Of a stretch of 64,000 nt of DNA, positions 1 to 10,882 are shown in pieces. Source of the stretch: Proales similis. Taxonomy: Eukaryota; Rotifera; Eurotatoria; Ploima; Proalidae. How positions within the stretch are numbered: the stretch's first letter is position 1; the number at the start of each line of letters is the position of its first letter. The stretch covers positions 1,736,001 through 1,800,000 of the forward strand of contig JAGVRJ010000001.1 in assembly GCA_019059635.1 (NCBI GenBank), written 5' to 3'. Under the pieces are notes generated by a model, which worked only from the letters and a program-made list of their open reading frames with translations, was not told where the DNA came from and made no database searches. The translations under genes were made by a program, and so were the position numbers.

Positions 1-227
1 TCCTAAAAAATTTTTGGTATTAGGCTGCCTCGATTGCGCCAACAATGTATCAACCAACCTGGGTGGCTTGGCTAGTCTCTTCTTTTCCGAAAGCAAACTG
101 AAGAAATCTTGAAAGAGATGAGATTCCATGTGGTTCCTCTTGTTTGCCTATGTAGGTTCAGAAGAATAAAATTGATTGAAGACGATTGTTCGAATTAATT
201 AAGTATCTCAAAAATTTAAAAAACGAT

Positions 228-1187
228 TCAATCACTGCTTGGACAGCAAAAAGAAAAGTTTACACCCAAAAAGTTCTTTCTACGGCTGTAAATCGAATGA
301 GCCATTAAGAGCGATATAAAGCTGAAAACAGTCGAAATAGGCTCCAACCAATAGATGGCATTGATTTTTGTGAAAGTCGGTTTAAACAGCCGAAAAAGCT
401 CAATAATCTTACAAATCAACGCTAAAATATTCGATAAGACGCTTGCCGACGATACGCAACTGAATCCTGGCTCAGAGACCAAGCAATAGATATTATAAAT
501 AATTATGACAATAATCACTGAAGTTGAACAAATCTTGGAAGCTTTCGGACCACACTGGTCTTCCACTTTGAAAAAATCCTCCAAAGATTTAACCAGATTG
601 AAAGCAAAAATTATACTTACTACATTTACAAAGTTTAATTTTAAACTTTGGATTATGATAATTGTGCGATTGAGTTACTGGTTGATTAGCTGTTGTTAGT
701 GGAACTGGCTGGGCAACAGGATAAGCTGTTGGCTGTGGAACTGGCTGGGCAACAGGATAAGCTGTTGGTTGTGGAACTGGCTGGGCAACAGGATAAGCTG
801 TTGGTTGAGGAGCCGGCTGATGAAACCTTAATTCAGAATCGTTCTCTCTTTCTTGCTTATTGAGTCTTCTCTTCAGCTCTCCGTTCTCTCTTTCTAGTTT
901 ATTGAGTCTTCTCTTCAGCTCTTCGTTCTCTCTTTCTAGTTTATTGAGTCTTCTCTTCAGCTCTTCGTTCTCTCTTTCCAAGTTACGACATTTTGTAATA
1001 ATTTTTCTAAGATCTTGGTAAGAAGATGGGACTTCGTTGCAATCTTCCAGTTCCGAATCGATTTGTTCATTGGAAAGATCCTGTGACAACACTGGTTTAG
1101 CTCGTTTTGCTGCGTGAAAATTTATAAAAACAATCAACTTACAGAACTTGCAGACGTCGTTCGACGAAGCTGAACGCTTTCCGTCAT
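228..1187 (-). CDS. Unrecognised coiled-coil / proline-repeat membrane protein, copy 1
   Basis: I do not recognise this family. I read three exons: 1187-1143, 1080-621 and 565-228. They give 280 residues with phases 0 and 1 and good GT/AG sites. Exon 1 encodes a short start (MTESVQLRR...). Exon 2 holds about 3.5 copies of a 14-residue coiled-coil unit (LERENEELKRRLNK, two perfect heptads). These are followed by three copies of a 12-residue unit (QPTAYPVAQPVP). Exon 3 encodes about three hydrophobic stretches, the first rich in Ile/Val and the last near YWLEPISTVFSFISLLMAH, and ends CCPSSD. It is therefore probably a small integral membrane protein with a cytosolic or luminal oligomerising head; function unknown. 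A second copy at 4332-5258 has identical exon 1 and exon 3 lengths, which supports the model. Longer open readings without the splice lack an ATG. Confidence 0.7.
699..808. repeat. 36-bp tandem repeat encoding proline-rich units
   Basis: About three near-identical 36-bp units inside exon 2 of copy 1 encode QPTAYPVAQPVP on the minus strand. The copy-2 equivalent at 4797-4950 uses diverged 36-bp units with APAYPAPQPAPQ-type sequence. Confidence 0.85.
841..982. repeat. 42-bp tandem repeat encoding coiled-coil heptads
   Basis: About 3.4 copies of a 42-bp unit encode LERENEELKRRLNK on the minus strand. Copy 2 has only a single diverged unit here, so the array expanded after duplication or contracted in copy 2. 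Confidence 0.85.
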
Positions 1188-1614
1188 TTTCGTCAATATA
1201 TTTCTGTTTGATTTAACAATTGAAAAGCCAACGAGTCATTGTAGCCTTTATATAGGCTTTCAATCGCCCTCTTCCTCCTAACCGAATAGTTCGATTGTAA
1301 TCATAAACGAACGCGTGCTTTCATTTGGAGAGAGGGGACAGCTTGACAATTTAATCATCACGTGTCTCATCGAACTCTTTAAGTTTGTTCATTTAAGAAT
1401 GCTCCTTCACCCAACGAGGTGACCTTGCGTCCTTAAACCCAAAGAGATTTCACTCTAGTCGAAACAGTCTGAATCTACGTTTAGCTTAGTTGCAAAAATG
1501 ACAAATTAATTCACATTACACATTTCCATGACAACCCGGCTGTTTTAAAAATAAAGGCTAACTTGGCAATGAATTTTTAATAAAACTGATCGAGGAGTCG
1601 GCTAGGCACCAATA
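1188..1614. other. Divergent intergenic region: copy 1 (-) and TIR gene (+)
   Basis: This gap holds the TATA element of copy 1. It also holds a block at about 1260-1470 that is nearly identical to 5330-5520 upstream of copy 2. I see no coding signal. It may drive both the minus gene and the TIR gene. Confidence 0.5.
1245..1256 (-). promoter_or_regulatory. TATA box of duplicated-family copy 1
   Basis: TATATAAAGG on the minus strand lies about 60 bp upstream of the ATG at 1187. This leaves a predicted 5' UTR of about 30 nt. The same element sits at the same distance before copy 2 (5316-5327). Confidence 0.55.
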
Positions 1615-3690
1615 ATGGAATCTTCGGCTCAACTTCTCATTGACTTGTTCAACTCGAGCATTAACCAGTCTCCGGAAAAAGTAGACGAAGCGATTGTGTA
1701 CATAAGCGAGCATCAAACCACTGAGAAAATATTCGCTGATGAAAAAGTCTTGGCTAAACTCACGCTCATATTCAGCTCTAGTGTCAAAGACTTTTCAATG
1801 GTCCTGCAGAAAATAGAACGGCACGAGTTTCTAAAAGTTATGCTCGACTTGATTGAAGCTTTTCAAGCACAGTCTGACAAGCTTGGCGCAACCGATAAGA
1901 AAGCGTTCGATCAATCATTTTACAAAAGGTTCGCCGTCGTTTCCACAGTTTCTTCAATCATGCTCACTTTGAGCAACAGAACAATCAAATTTTGCCGACT
2001 GATCCACGAAAAAGACGGGCTTAAAGTTTTGCTCAACGTAATCGCCGATCAGAACTTACGGGATCAATATTTGAAGGCGCATAAAGAGAATCCAATGCAC
2101 TTGGCCATCTATCACGAGTTCCTGGGTGGAGTACTTGGAACACTTCACAATATGACAAAGACGCACGACAGATACAAATACGAATGGAAAGAGCTCAGGG
2201 GCGTTGAAGTTATTCTCAACTACAACAATCAATTGAAGCAAGTGCTAGACACCCAAATAACTTGTTATCTTCTTCTGGCTTCAATCTCAGACGAAGAAGA
2301 GCTGAAGAAATTCGGTGAGATGAAGGAAATAGTTGTTCAGACGTGCGATCTAGTTGCAAAATGTGCAGCCAACTTGGAAAATGAGAATGTAGATCGAGAA
2401 AAGTTGACATTTGATGACGAGAATAAAGTCGCAGTCGAGGTAGTCACCACTAGTCAGGCCAATACGGTTTGGAATCTTGCTGAGCTCATCAGAGCGTTGT
2501 ACCATTTGTCTGTGAATGATTCCATCAAGAAGAATATTTACTTCGACTGCAACTTGGGCTTGACGATTCGAATATTGATAAACAAAGGCAATCAAACTGA
2601 GGCGGCGCACGCGATGAAGCTTCTTTGTCAACTCTGCTTCGATCCTGATGTACTGGCGGACGTGGAAAGCGATGCAGACTTGATGGCAAAAATCCGACAA
2701 GCCCAATTCCAGTTTCCGATCAACTCTGACCTCGTCAAAGATGCTCAGAACATTATTTGGACAATTGAACGAGAAAGGCTCATAGAATCTTGCAATCCTG
2801 CAGCGGATGCTCCTTCGCCATCACAAAATCCAGCAGGCCCACCGCCTCCTCCTCCTCCACTCACATTTTCGCCAGGAGGAGGTGAAACTCATCAACGCCC
2901 GCAAGTAATGATAAGCTACAATAAAGACAACCGAGAGCTCTGCATTCGAATAAAAGCAGACTTAGAGAAGCTTGGTTATCGAATTTGGATCGACATTGCT
3001 GATATACATGGGTCGAGTTTGGAGTCGATGGCACATGCCATTGAGACAAGCAGCTGTATTTTAATCTGTATGAGCGAAAAGTACAAACAAAGCACCAACT
3101 GTCGTGCTGAAGCTGAGTACGCTTTTCAACTCAAGAGACCGATTGTGCCGCTTATCATGCAGCAAAAATACAAGCCAGACGGCTGGTGAGCCCATTTCTC
3201 TATCCAGTCCAATAGACTGACAAATTCTAAGCTTGGAAATTTAAGGCTCGGTATCATTCTAGGTGCCAAGATATTTATCGACTTTACAAAATACGATTAT
3301 AAAGAGTGTCTGAGTCGACTAATAAGCGAGATTCAAGCCACTGGGGGCGTTCACGGGTTCAATCCAACGCAACAAGCAGTACCAGAGCCTATTAAGTTAG
3401 CGCCTGAGCCCAGAAGAGAGGAAGCACTCGAAACAAGGGCAACAGAGAAGCCTTCTACTCCCGAAAATTGGACTGAAGAGCAAGTACTCGCATGGGCGGA
3501 CGGTCATAGGTTTTCAGAGGCAGTCCGTGAAAATATATTCCCTTGCGACGGCGCTACTCTAAAACAGCTTTGGACCATGAGCATTGAAGCGCCTGAGTTT
3601 TTCTTCAACTCGATTTCCTCTGGTTCTAACGTTAAAGTTAAAGATCTGGCCTATTTTACTTCCAAACTTAAATCACTCTTTGCCTCCTAG
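1615..3690 (+). CDS. ARM-like / TIR / SAM protein (SARM1-related, permuted order)
   Basis: Two exons, 1615-3185 and 3246-3690, join in frame across TG|G and give 671 residues. Residues about 1-395 are alpha-helical and Armadillo-like. Residues about 397-416 are a proline run. Residues about 430-555 are a TIR domain (VMISYNKDNRE start; YRIWIDI; IVPLIMQQKYKPDGWLG). A SAM domain follows at about 597-668 (WTEEQVLAWADGHRF). Acidic residues Glu499 and Glu501 (RAEAEYAF) sit where the NADase glutamate of SARM1-class TIRs falls, so NAD+ cleavage is possible but unproven. SARM1 itself is ARM-SAM-SAM-TIR; here TIR precedes a single SAM. The gene lies between two copies of an unrelated duplicated gene and is read away from copy 1. 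A role in innate immunity or NAD metabolism is inference. Confidence 0.85.
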
Positions 3691-4331
3691 CTATAATCGT
3701 TTCAGCCAAGTTTGATTTTTCATTTTTTCTAACTTGAAGAACATTGAGAATGAATAACGTGTAAATTTTTTGGTCAAACTTGGAAAAGGGACGAGAAAAA
3801 TCGTACTTTAATCGTACTACATAAAAAATCGAGAATAATTGAACATGGAGTATTCACTGCTGCTCAAATTGAGTCAGAGGTTCAAACTCTGGTTTCACAA
3901 ATGAATTAGTCAAATAATTTTCTTGAATAAGACTGGTCTAAATACGATATTTTATTTCTAATTTGGTCAACTATTTTGAATCTCATCAATTTGCCGAAAT
4001 GACTCTTGGCACTAGGGGCAATGTGTGAGCATGGTTTAGAAATCACGAGCCAAGTCGCTGCCTATTTTTTATTAACCAACGCTTTCTCATTATCCTAAAA
4101 TTCTTGGTATAAGGGTGGCTCAATTGCGCCAACAACAATGTTTCAACCAACCTGGGTGGCTTGGCTAGTCTCTTCTTTTCCGAAAGCAAACTGAAGAAAT
4201 CTTGAAAGAGATGAGATTCCATGTGGTTCCTCTTGTTTGACTATGTAAGAATGTAAGTAAGTAAGTAATGTAAGATTCATTGAGGATGATTGTTCGATTA
4301 AATGAAGTATCTCAATAATTTTAAAAATGAT
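3691..4331. other. Intergenic region between convergent TIR gene and copy 2
   Basis: This is AT-rich with no coding signal. The duplication resumes at about 4090. A small GTAA microsatellite lies at about 4252-4272 and is absent from the left copy. Confidence 0.5.
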
Positions 4332-5258
4332 TCAATCACTGCTTGGACAGCAAAGAGAAAAGTTTACACCCAAGAAGTTCTTTCTAGAGCTGTAAATCGA
4401 ATGAGCCATTAAGAGCGATATAAAGCTGAAAACAGTCGAAATAGGCTCCAACCAATAGATGACGTTGATTTTTGTAAATGTCGGTTCAAACAGCTGAACC
4501 AGCTCAATAATCTTACAAATCAACGCTAAAATATTCGAAAAGGCGCTTGTCGACGATACGCAACTGAATCCTGGCTCCGAGACCAAGCAATAGATATTAT
4601 AAATAATTATGAGAATAATCACTGAAGTTGAAAAAATCTTGGAAGTTTTCGGACCACACTGGACTTCCACTTTGAAAGAAAATCCTCCAAAGATTTAACC
4701 AGATTGAAAGCAAAAATGATACTTACTACATTTACAAAGTTTAATTTTAAACTTTGGATTATAATAATTGTTCGAAAGAGCTACTTGTTGAAAAGCGATT
4801 GGTTGTGGAGCTGGCTGGGGAGCAGGATAAGCTGGTGCTCGAGGAGCTGGCTGGGGAGCAGGATAAGTTGTTGCTTGAGGAGCTGGCTGGGGAACAGGAT
4901 AAGCTGGTGCTCGAGGAGCTGGCTGGGGAGCAGGATAAGCTGTTGGTTGTGGAACTGGCTGATGAAACCTTAATTCAGAATCGTTCTCTCTTTCCAAGAT
5001 ACGATATTTTCTTTTCAAATCTTCGATTTCGCGCACTTGTTCCCTGTTCTTTAATTTAAGCTTTGTAATAATATTTCTAAGATTTTGGTAAGAAGATGAG
5101 ACTCTTCCTGAATCTTCCAGTTCCGAATCGATTTGTTCATTGGAAAGACCCTGTGACAACACTGGTTTAACTCGTTTTGCTGCTTGTAAATTTATACAAC
5201 ACAATTAACTTACAGAGCTTGCAGACGTCATTCGACTTAGCTCAACGCTTTCCGTCAT
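4332..5258 (-). CDS. Unrecognised coiled-coil / proline-repeat membrane protein, copy 2
   Basis: This is a paralogue of the gene at 228-1187. Exons are 5258-5214, 5150-4727 and 4669-4332, giving 268 residues. Exon 1 (45 nt) and exon 3 (338 nt) have exactly the lengths of copy 1. Exon 2 is 36 nt shorter. The coiled coil is less repetitive (NREQVREIEDLKRKYRILEREN). The proline-rich part has about four to five units mixing APQPAP, APAYP and ATTYP. The hydrophobic C-terminal exon is well conserved (TSVIILIIIYNIYCLV, YWLEPISTVFSFISLLMAH), which suggests selection on the membrane part and relaxed or repeat-driven change in the middle. Function unknown. Confidence 0.7.
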
Positions 5259-6123
5259 TTTCGTCAATATATTTCTGTTTGATTTAACGATTTCAAAGCC
5301 ACCGAGTCATTATAGCCTTTATATAGGCTTTCAATCGCCCTCTTCCTCCCAACCGAATAGTTCGATTGTAATCATAAACGAACGCGTGCTTTCATTTGGA
5401 GAGAGGGGACAGCTTGATAATTTAGCCATCACGTATCTCATCGAACTCTTTAAGTTTGTTCATTTAAGAATGCTCCTTCACCCAACGAGGTGACCTTGCG
5501 TCCTTAAACCAAAAGGGATTTTAATCTAGTCGAACGTATCCAAATTTAGCTTAAGCTAAAAGGTTAGACTGAGAAAATAGATGCTAGGCGATTCTGCTAG
5601 GCGTCTGCATGCGCATAGTCAGCCTTCAGAAGTTAATCCAGACCCAAGTGCTCTCGCAAAATGAGTCGAACACTAACAATTGGCACTGACGAAACGAGTC
5701 GAGACAGCATGGCTATAATTTGAGTTGCTATGGCTACCAGGTTTTCCATTCATAATTCACATGCTAATATTACATGAGAATAGACGATTATTCCATGTCT
5801 TGACTCAATCGAACGCCTTCGCTCCGTCCAAATAAATTATGATCCATCCCAATTTCAATTTTCCAACTCGTTCATCAACGCCGTCCATGTTTCTCAAATA
5901 CTTTTTCTTAAAGCGCTCGACTCCTCTAAGACCAAGTTGATCGGCAAGCGCATTCGACCACTATTCCGTTAATTGAGCTCACGCTACTTATTCTCACTTC
6001 AACTTCGATGGCCACGAGTATATGGGTCGGAATTTTAATTAGATGTTTCATTCTAGATATAATATTGGTTGATTGCTTTTGTTGAGAATTGAAAGAGGCG
6101 GTCGGTGTTCACAGTTTGGCAGC
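5259..6123. other. Divergent intergenic region upstream of FoxJ2/3
   Basis: The left half is duplicated promoter DNA. The right half (about 5530-6123) is unique and probably carries the FoxJ promoter and 5' UTR. No coding exon recognised. Confidence 0.4.
5316..5327 (-). promoter_or_regulatory. TATA box of duplicated-family copy 2
   Basis: TATATAAAGG on the minus strand, same position relative to the ATG (5258) as in copy 1. Conservation across the duplication supports it. Confidence 0.55.
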
Positions 6124-7930
<1,807 letters not shown>

Positions 7931-8421
7931 CGAGATTATAAACTAAAATTGTCTTTTCTGTTTTGCAACATTTGTTTATTGCGCCGCATTCAGCGATTCG
8001 ATTATCGAGCGATCCATTCGAGTTTATAAAATTAGATTTATTTGAGTCGAGATTCGAGTTTTCTATCAGTTTGTTGATTCGAGTTGATTTCATTTTTTCT
8101 TTTGTTTTTCTTCGAACCTGTAAAGTAGCATAAAAATGTTAAAGGTCTCAGCTGTTCTCCACATTGCAAGAACTAAATAAAAATCACTAAGAACGACAAT
8201 TAAAAACGCTTAGAACAAGGAAAGACCAGAGGCGAGAATTCAATTTAGCGCGAGTGGAAAATACCAAGTAAAAGGAAATAAAAGTAAATAAAAAGGCACA
8301 TCGACAGAGACACTGTTGTTTCTTTTCATGCTGATTGAGTAAAGGCGACGGACGTTCAAGATATCGATTATATGACGAATTTAAAGGTCGATTAGCTGTA
8401 GATTGAGTACGAGCAATCAAG
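7931..8421. other. Intergenic region between convergent FoxJ2/3 and calcium-sensor genes
   Basis: AT-rich 3' UTRs of both genes, with an AATAAA-like signal on the plus strand near 8175. No coding signal. Confidence 0.4.
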
Positions 8422-9096
8422 CTAGGCTTCCACCAGCTCCTGAGCTTGTGGCGTGTGCGATTTTAAGAGCTGGTAGAGATAGTCGTCTTTAAGACAGCCG
8501 TCGACAAACTCTTCTAGGCTGAGCTTGTTGTCACCGTCCGCGTCGTATTTCTCGAATATGAGGTCGACCTTTTTGTTTGTTGTGCGCGACAAGCGTCTTA
8601 GACGGCGATTATCCTCTCCGAGCATGTCGTACACGTCGTTGAGAATCTCTTTCATTTCTTGCTTGTCTATCAGGCCGTCTCCTTTTAGATCGTAGATCTC
8701 AAACGCACATTTGAGCTTATCTTTTAAGTTGCCACTTGTGGTGATTGTGATTGCGTTGAGAAACTCGGCAAAGTCCAAGTAGCCGTCGTGATTGCGATCA
8801 AACGTCTTGAATATACGCGAGCTGAACCTGCTCGACTTGCCGTGTGGATAGAGCTGATGGTACATGCTTTTGAATTTTCGCCTTAAAAGTCAATCATCAT
8901 GAAACTGCACCAAATACACGCGCTAGATGCAAATTATTCTTGTTTACTTTGAAAGCTTTCCGCTCGGGCAGTCGGCTATGAATGATTCGTAGTACTTGGC
9001 AATGAGTTCGGGCGAAAAGCTACTTGTCTGAGCAAATGTATTTATCTCTTCATTTGATAGTTCGGGCGCCGCCATTGTGCTCTTGTTAGATCCCAT
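8422..9096 (-). CDS. Neuronal calcium sensor (frequenin/hippocalcin-like) EF-hand protein
   Basis: Two exons, 9096-8948 and 8881-8422, join within LSK to give 202 residues, close to the family's roughly 190. The chosen ATG at 9096 gives MGSNKS, a strong N-myristoylation signal (Gly2, Ser6); an upstream in-frame start would destroy it. The cryptic first EF hand includes DCPSGKLSK. Functional EF loops follow: DRNHDGYLDFAE, DLKGDGLIDKQE and DADGDNKLSLEE. The family switches membrane binding with calcium and regulates receptors, kinases or channels. Which subfamily this belongs to is not clear from reading alone. The gene is divergent to the papilin gene across a 1.8-kb gap. Confidence 0.9.
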
Positions 9097-9947
9097 TTCC
9101 GCCAAGGTGCATCGCGTCCTTTCCCCCTCTAGAGTTAAACGTAAATAATAGCCAAAAGCCATTTAAGCAGTATACACAAGTGAGCGGACAATTTAGTCCA
9201 GTAGAGAGTCGCGATGAATAAAAATCAAATAAAATAAGCCTCAATCTGAGATTGGAGGACCTCAGTTAGATCTGCACGATTTACTCAGATACGCAAAGTG
9301 ACAAAAACTACGACGAGAATCTGGCAAGTGCATGAGAAAAGTATGAATGCCGAGTGAGATAAGCCTGCGCTCGTGAGAGATGGATTTTTTGGCTGTATCA
9401 CAATTGACTGGGTTTTGATTGTAGGCTGAATGTAAAGTGAAAGAGCCGCGTCTGTTTGAAGCACTCGCATTTAACGAGTTTACCTGTGTTTGATTATTCA
9501 CGTGGCTGGCTCACACCTTCGCTATACTGGCAACGCAAATTATTATTATTATTCAACAAAGGGCGCCTCTTGAGTCAAAGCAACCAAGAAGCTTTTGGAT
9601 GAATCCTATAGCATCGCCGAGACCCTCAAATATTCAAGGTTCTAATTGGAAGTCGCAGACACACACTTACATTTAATAACGGCCACGGCCTAAAAATTCT
9701 AATTATGCGTCGGCGACCGAACATTTTCTAAACTAGGTCAGCATAGTTTCACGCTAGAAATCGTCTCTCTCTCCCCCGACGAGCGATGCTTTCTAGCCAA
9801 GATACTCTAGCTGGCTTCAGACATTTATGAAACCAGTTTACGAACAGCTTCACTTAGTTCTCTCCTTTTTATTTTTGAATTGACGTCAAGACTTTTAGAT
9901 ATTATTTCATCTCTATTGCAACAACACACTCTCTCTTTCTTTTTTCT

Positions 9948-9950
<3 letters not shown>

Positions 9951-9982
<32 letters not shown>
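9951..9982. repeat. (CT)16 microsatellite
   Basis: A perfect CT dinucleotide tract flanked by pyrimidine-rich sequence. Confidence 0.95.
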
Positions 9983-9984
<2 letters not shown>

Positions 9985-10806
9985 TTTTCGTTTACGACAT
10001 TTCAACAAAATAACAAACAATTTTCAAGACGCCCCGTGTTTTATTCATACTCGTATTCTATCAAACAGTGTCTCTGTACTCAACACAATGAATAATAAAA
10101 ACTCCAAGGGCACATATTTTGATGAAAAGCACGAAAACTTAGTCATCTTTTCAAACGAAATGTGCGTACGGACAGGTTTACATATGCACGAACGGTGGGC
10201 GTCAGAAAGTGTACATTTGATATAAAAAATTTGATAGGACGAGTTTGAGAAGGAGAGGAGAGCTCGACACAGTCAAATGTAAGGGTTCATCAACAAGTCG
10301 CTGGACCTGGGGAAGTTTGAAATCTTTAATATTCTCTCAGATTGAACCGGCACCCAATGAATTGATATTTTCGATTCTTTCTTTTTCTAAATGATCCGAA
10401 TATGAAATGGGCCGAAATATGCTGCAAATATGGAACGAACTGATCTCCGAAATAAATAAAAAATCAATAAGGCTCTTGCTTTAGACAAGAGCAGTAGGTC
10501 GACTGCTTGTTTGGTCAGTCAATCGGAATTAGGAATTAATTACTCCGTCCAATGATTGGCATTTGATACTGCTGCTGCTGCTGTTTGGGCGTGTCGAACG
10601 CAATAGGAGTCATGAAAGCGCTCACGAAATAGCTGAACCGTCTGCTGGCCACTTGGCCACGTTCTTTTGCCTACATGTCTTAATAAACAAGCACTCGAGT
10701 GCCATTAGACCATACAACTCTCGACGCTAAATTAATTAACACGAAAAATTCTTTCGGTCGGTCAGCATTCATTTTATCATCATCTTGATCATGATTGTAG
10801 TTCATT

Positions 10807-10816
10807 CTATATAGAT
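10807..10816 (+). promoter_or_regulatory. Possible TATA box of papilin gene
   Basis: CTATATAGAT lies about 70 bp before the ATG at 10883. This would leave a 5' UTR of about 40-45 nt. Confidence 0.35.
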
Positions 10817-10882
10817 CTTCCATCCTTAAGCCTTTATTCTTACCAGCTAGCATTTCTATTCAGACATCGAAACTGCGAAAAC

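Larger units (their letters stand above)
1..1475. repeat. Segmental duplication, left copy (pairs with about 4090-5525)
   Basis: The 3' flank, all three exons, both introns and about 280 bp of upstream DNA are repeated at about 4090-5525 in the same orientation with high identity. The homology begins at or before the window edge and fades near the Lys/Asn-rich leader of the TIR gene. The main differences are in the internal coiled-coil and proline-rich repeats. Confidence 0.85.
4090..5525. repeat. Segmental duplication, right copy
   Basis: Same order and strand as 1-1475, including 3' flank, introns, exons and promoter. The right breakpoint is near 5525, after the shared stretch containing CCTTGCGTCCTTAAACC. 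Confidence 0.85.
9097..10882. other. Long divergent intergenic region (calcium sensor / papilin)
   Basis: I find no convincing exon. Contents include a (CT)16 tract, a CTG run near 10570, several AT-rich blocks and a TATATAG before the papilin start. Both flanking genes are likely tissue-regulated, so enhancers here are plausible but unproven. Confidence 0.4.

Noticed and set aside
589-1137. Unspliced 182-codon reading of copy 1
   Set aside because: It lacks a real ATG; splicing to the 45-nt exon gives one and matches copy 2.
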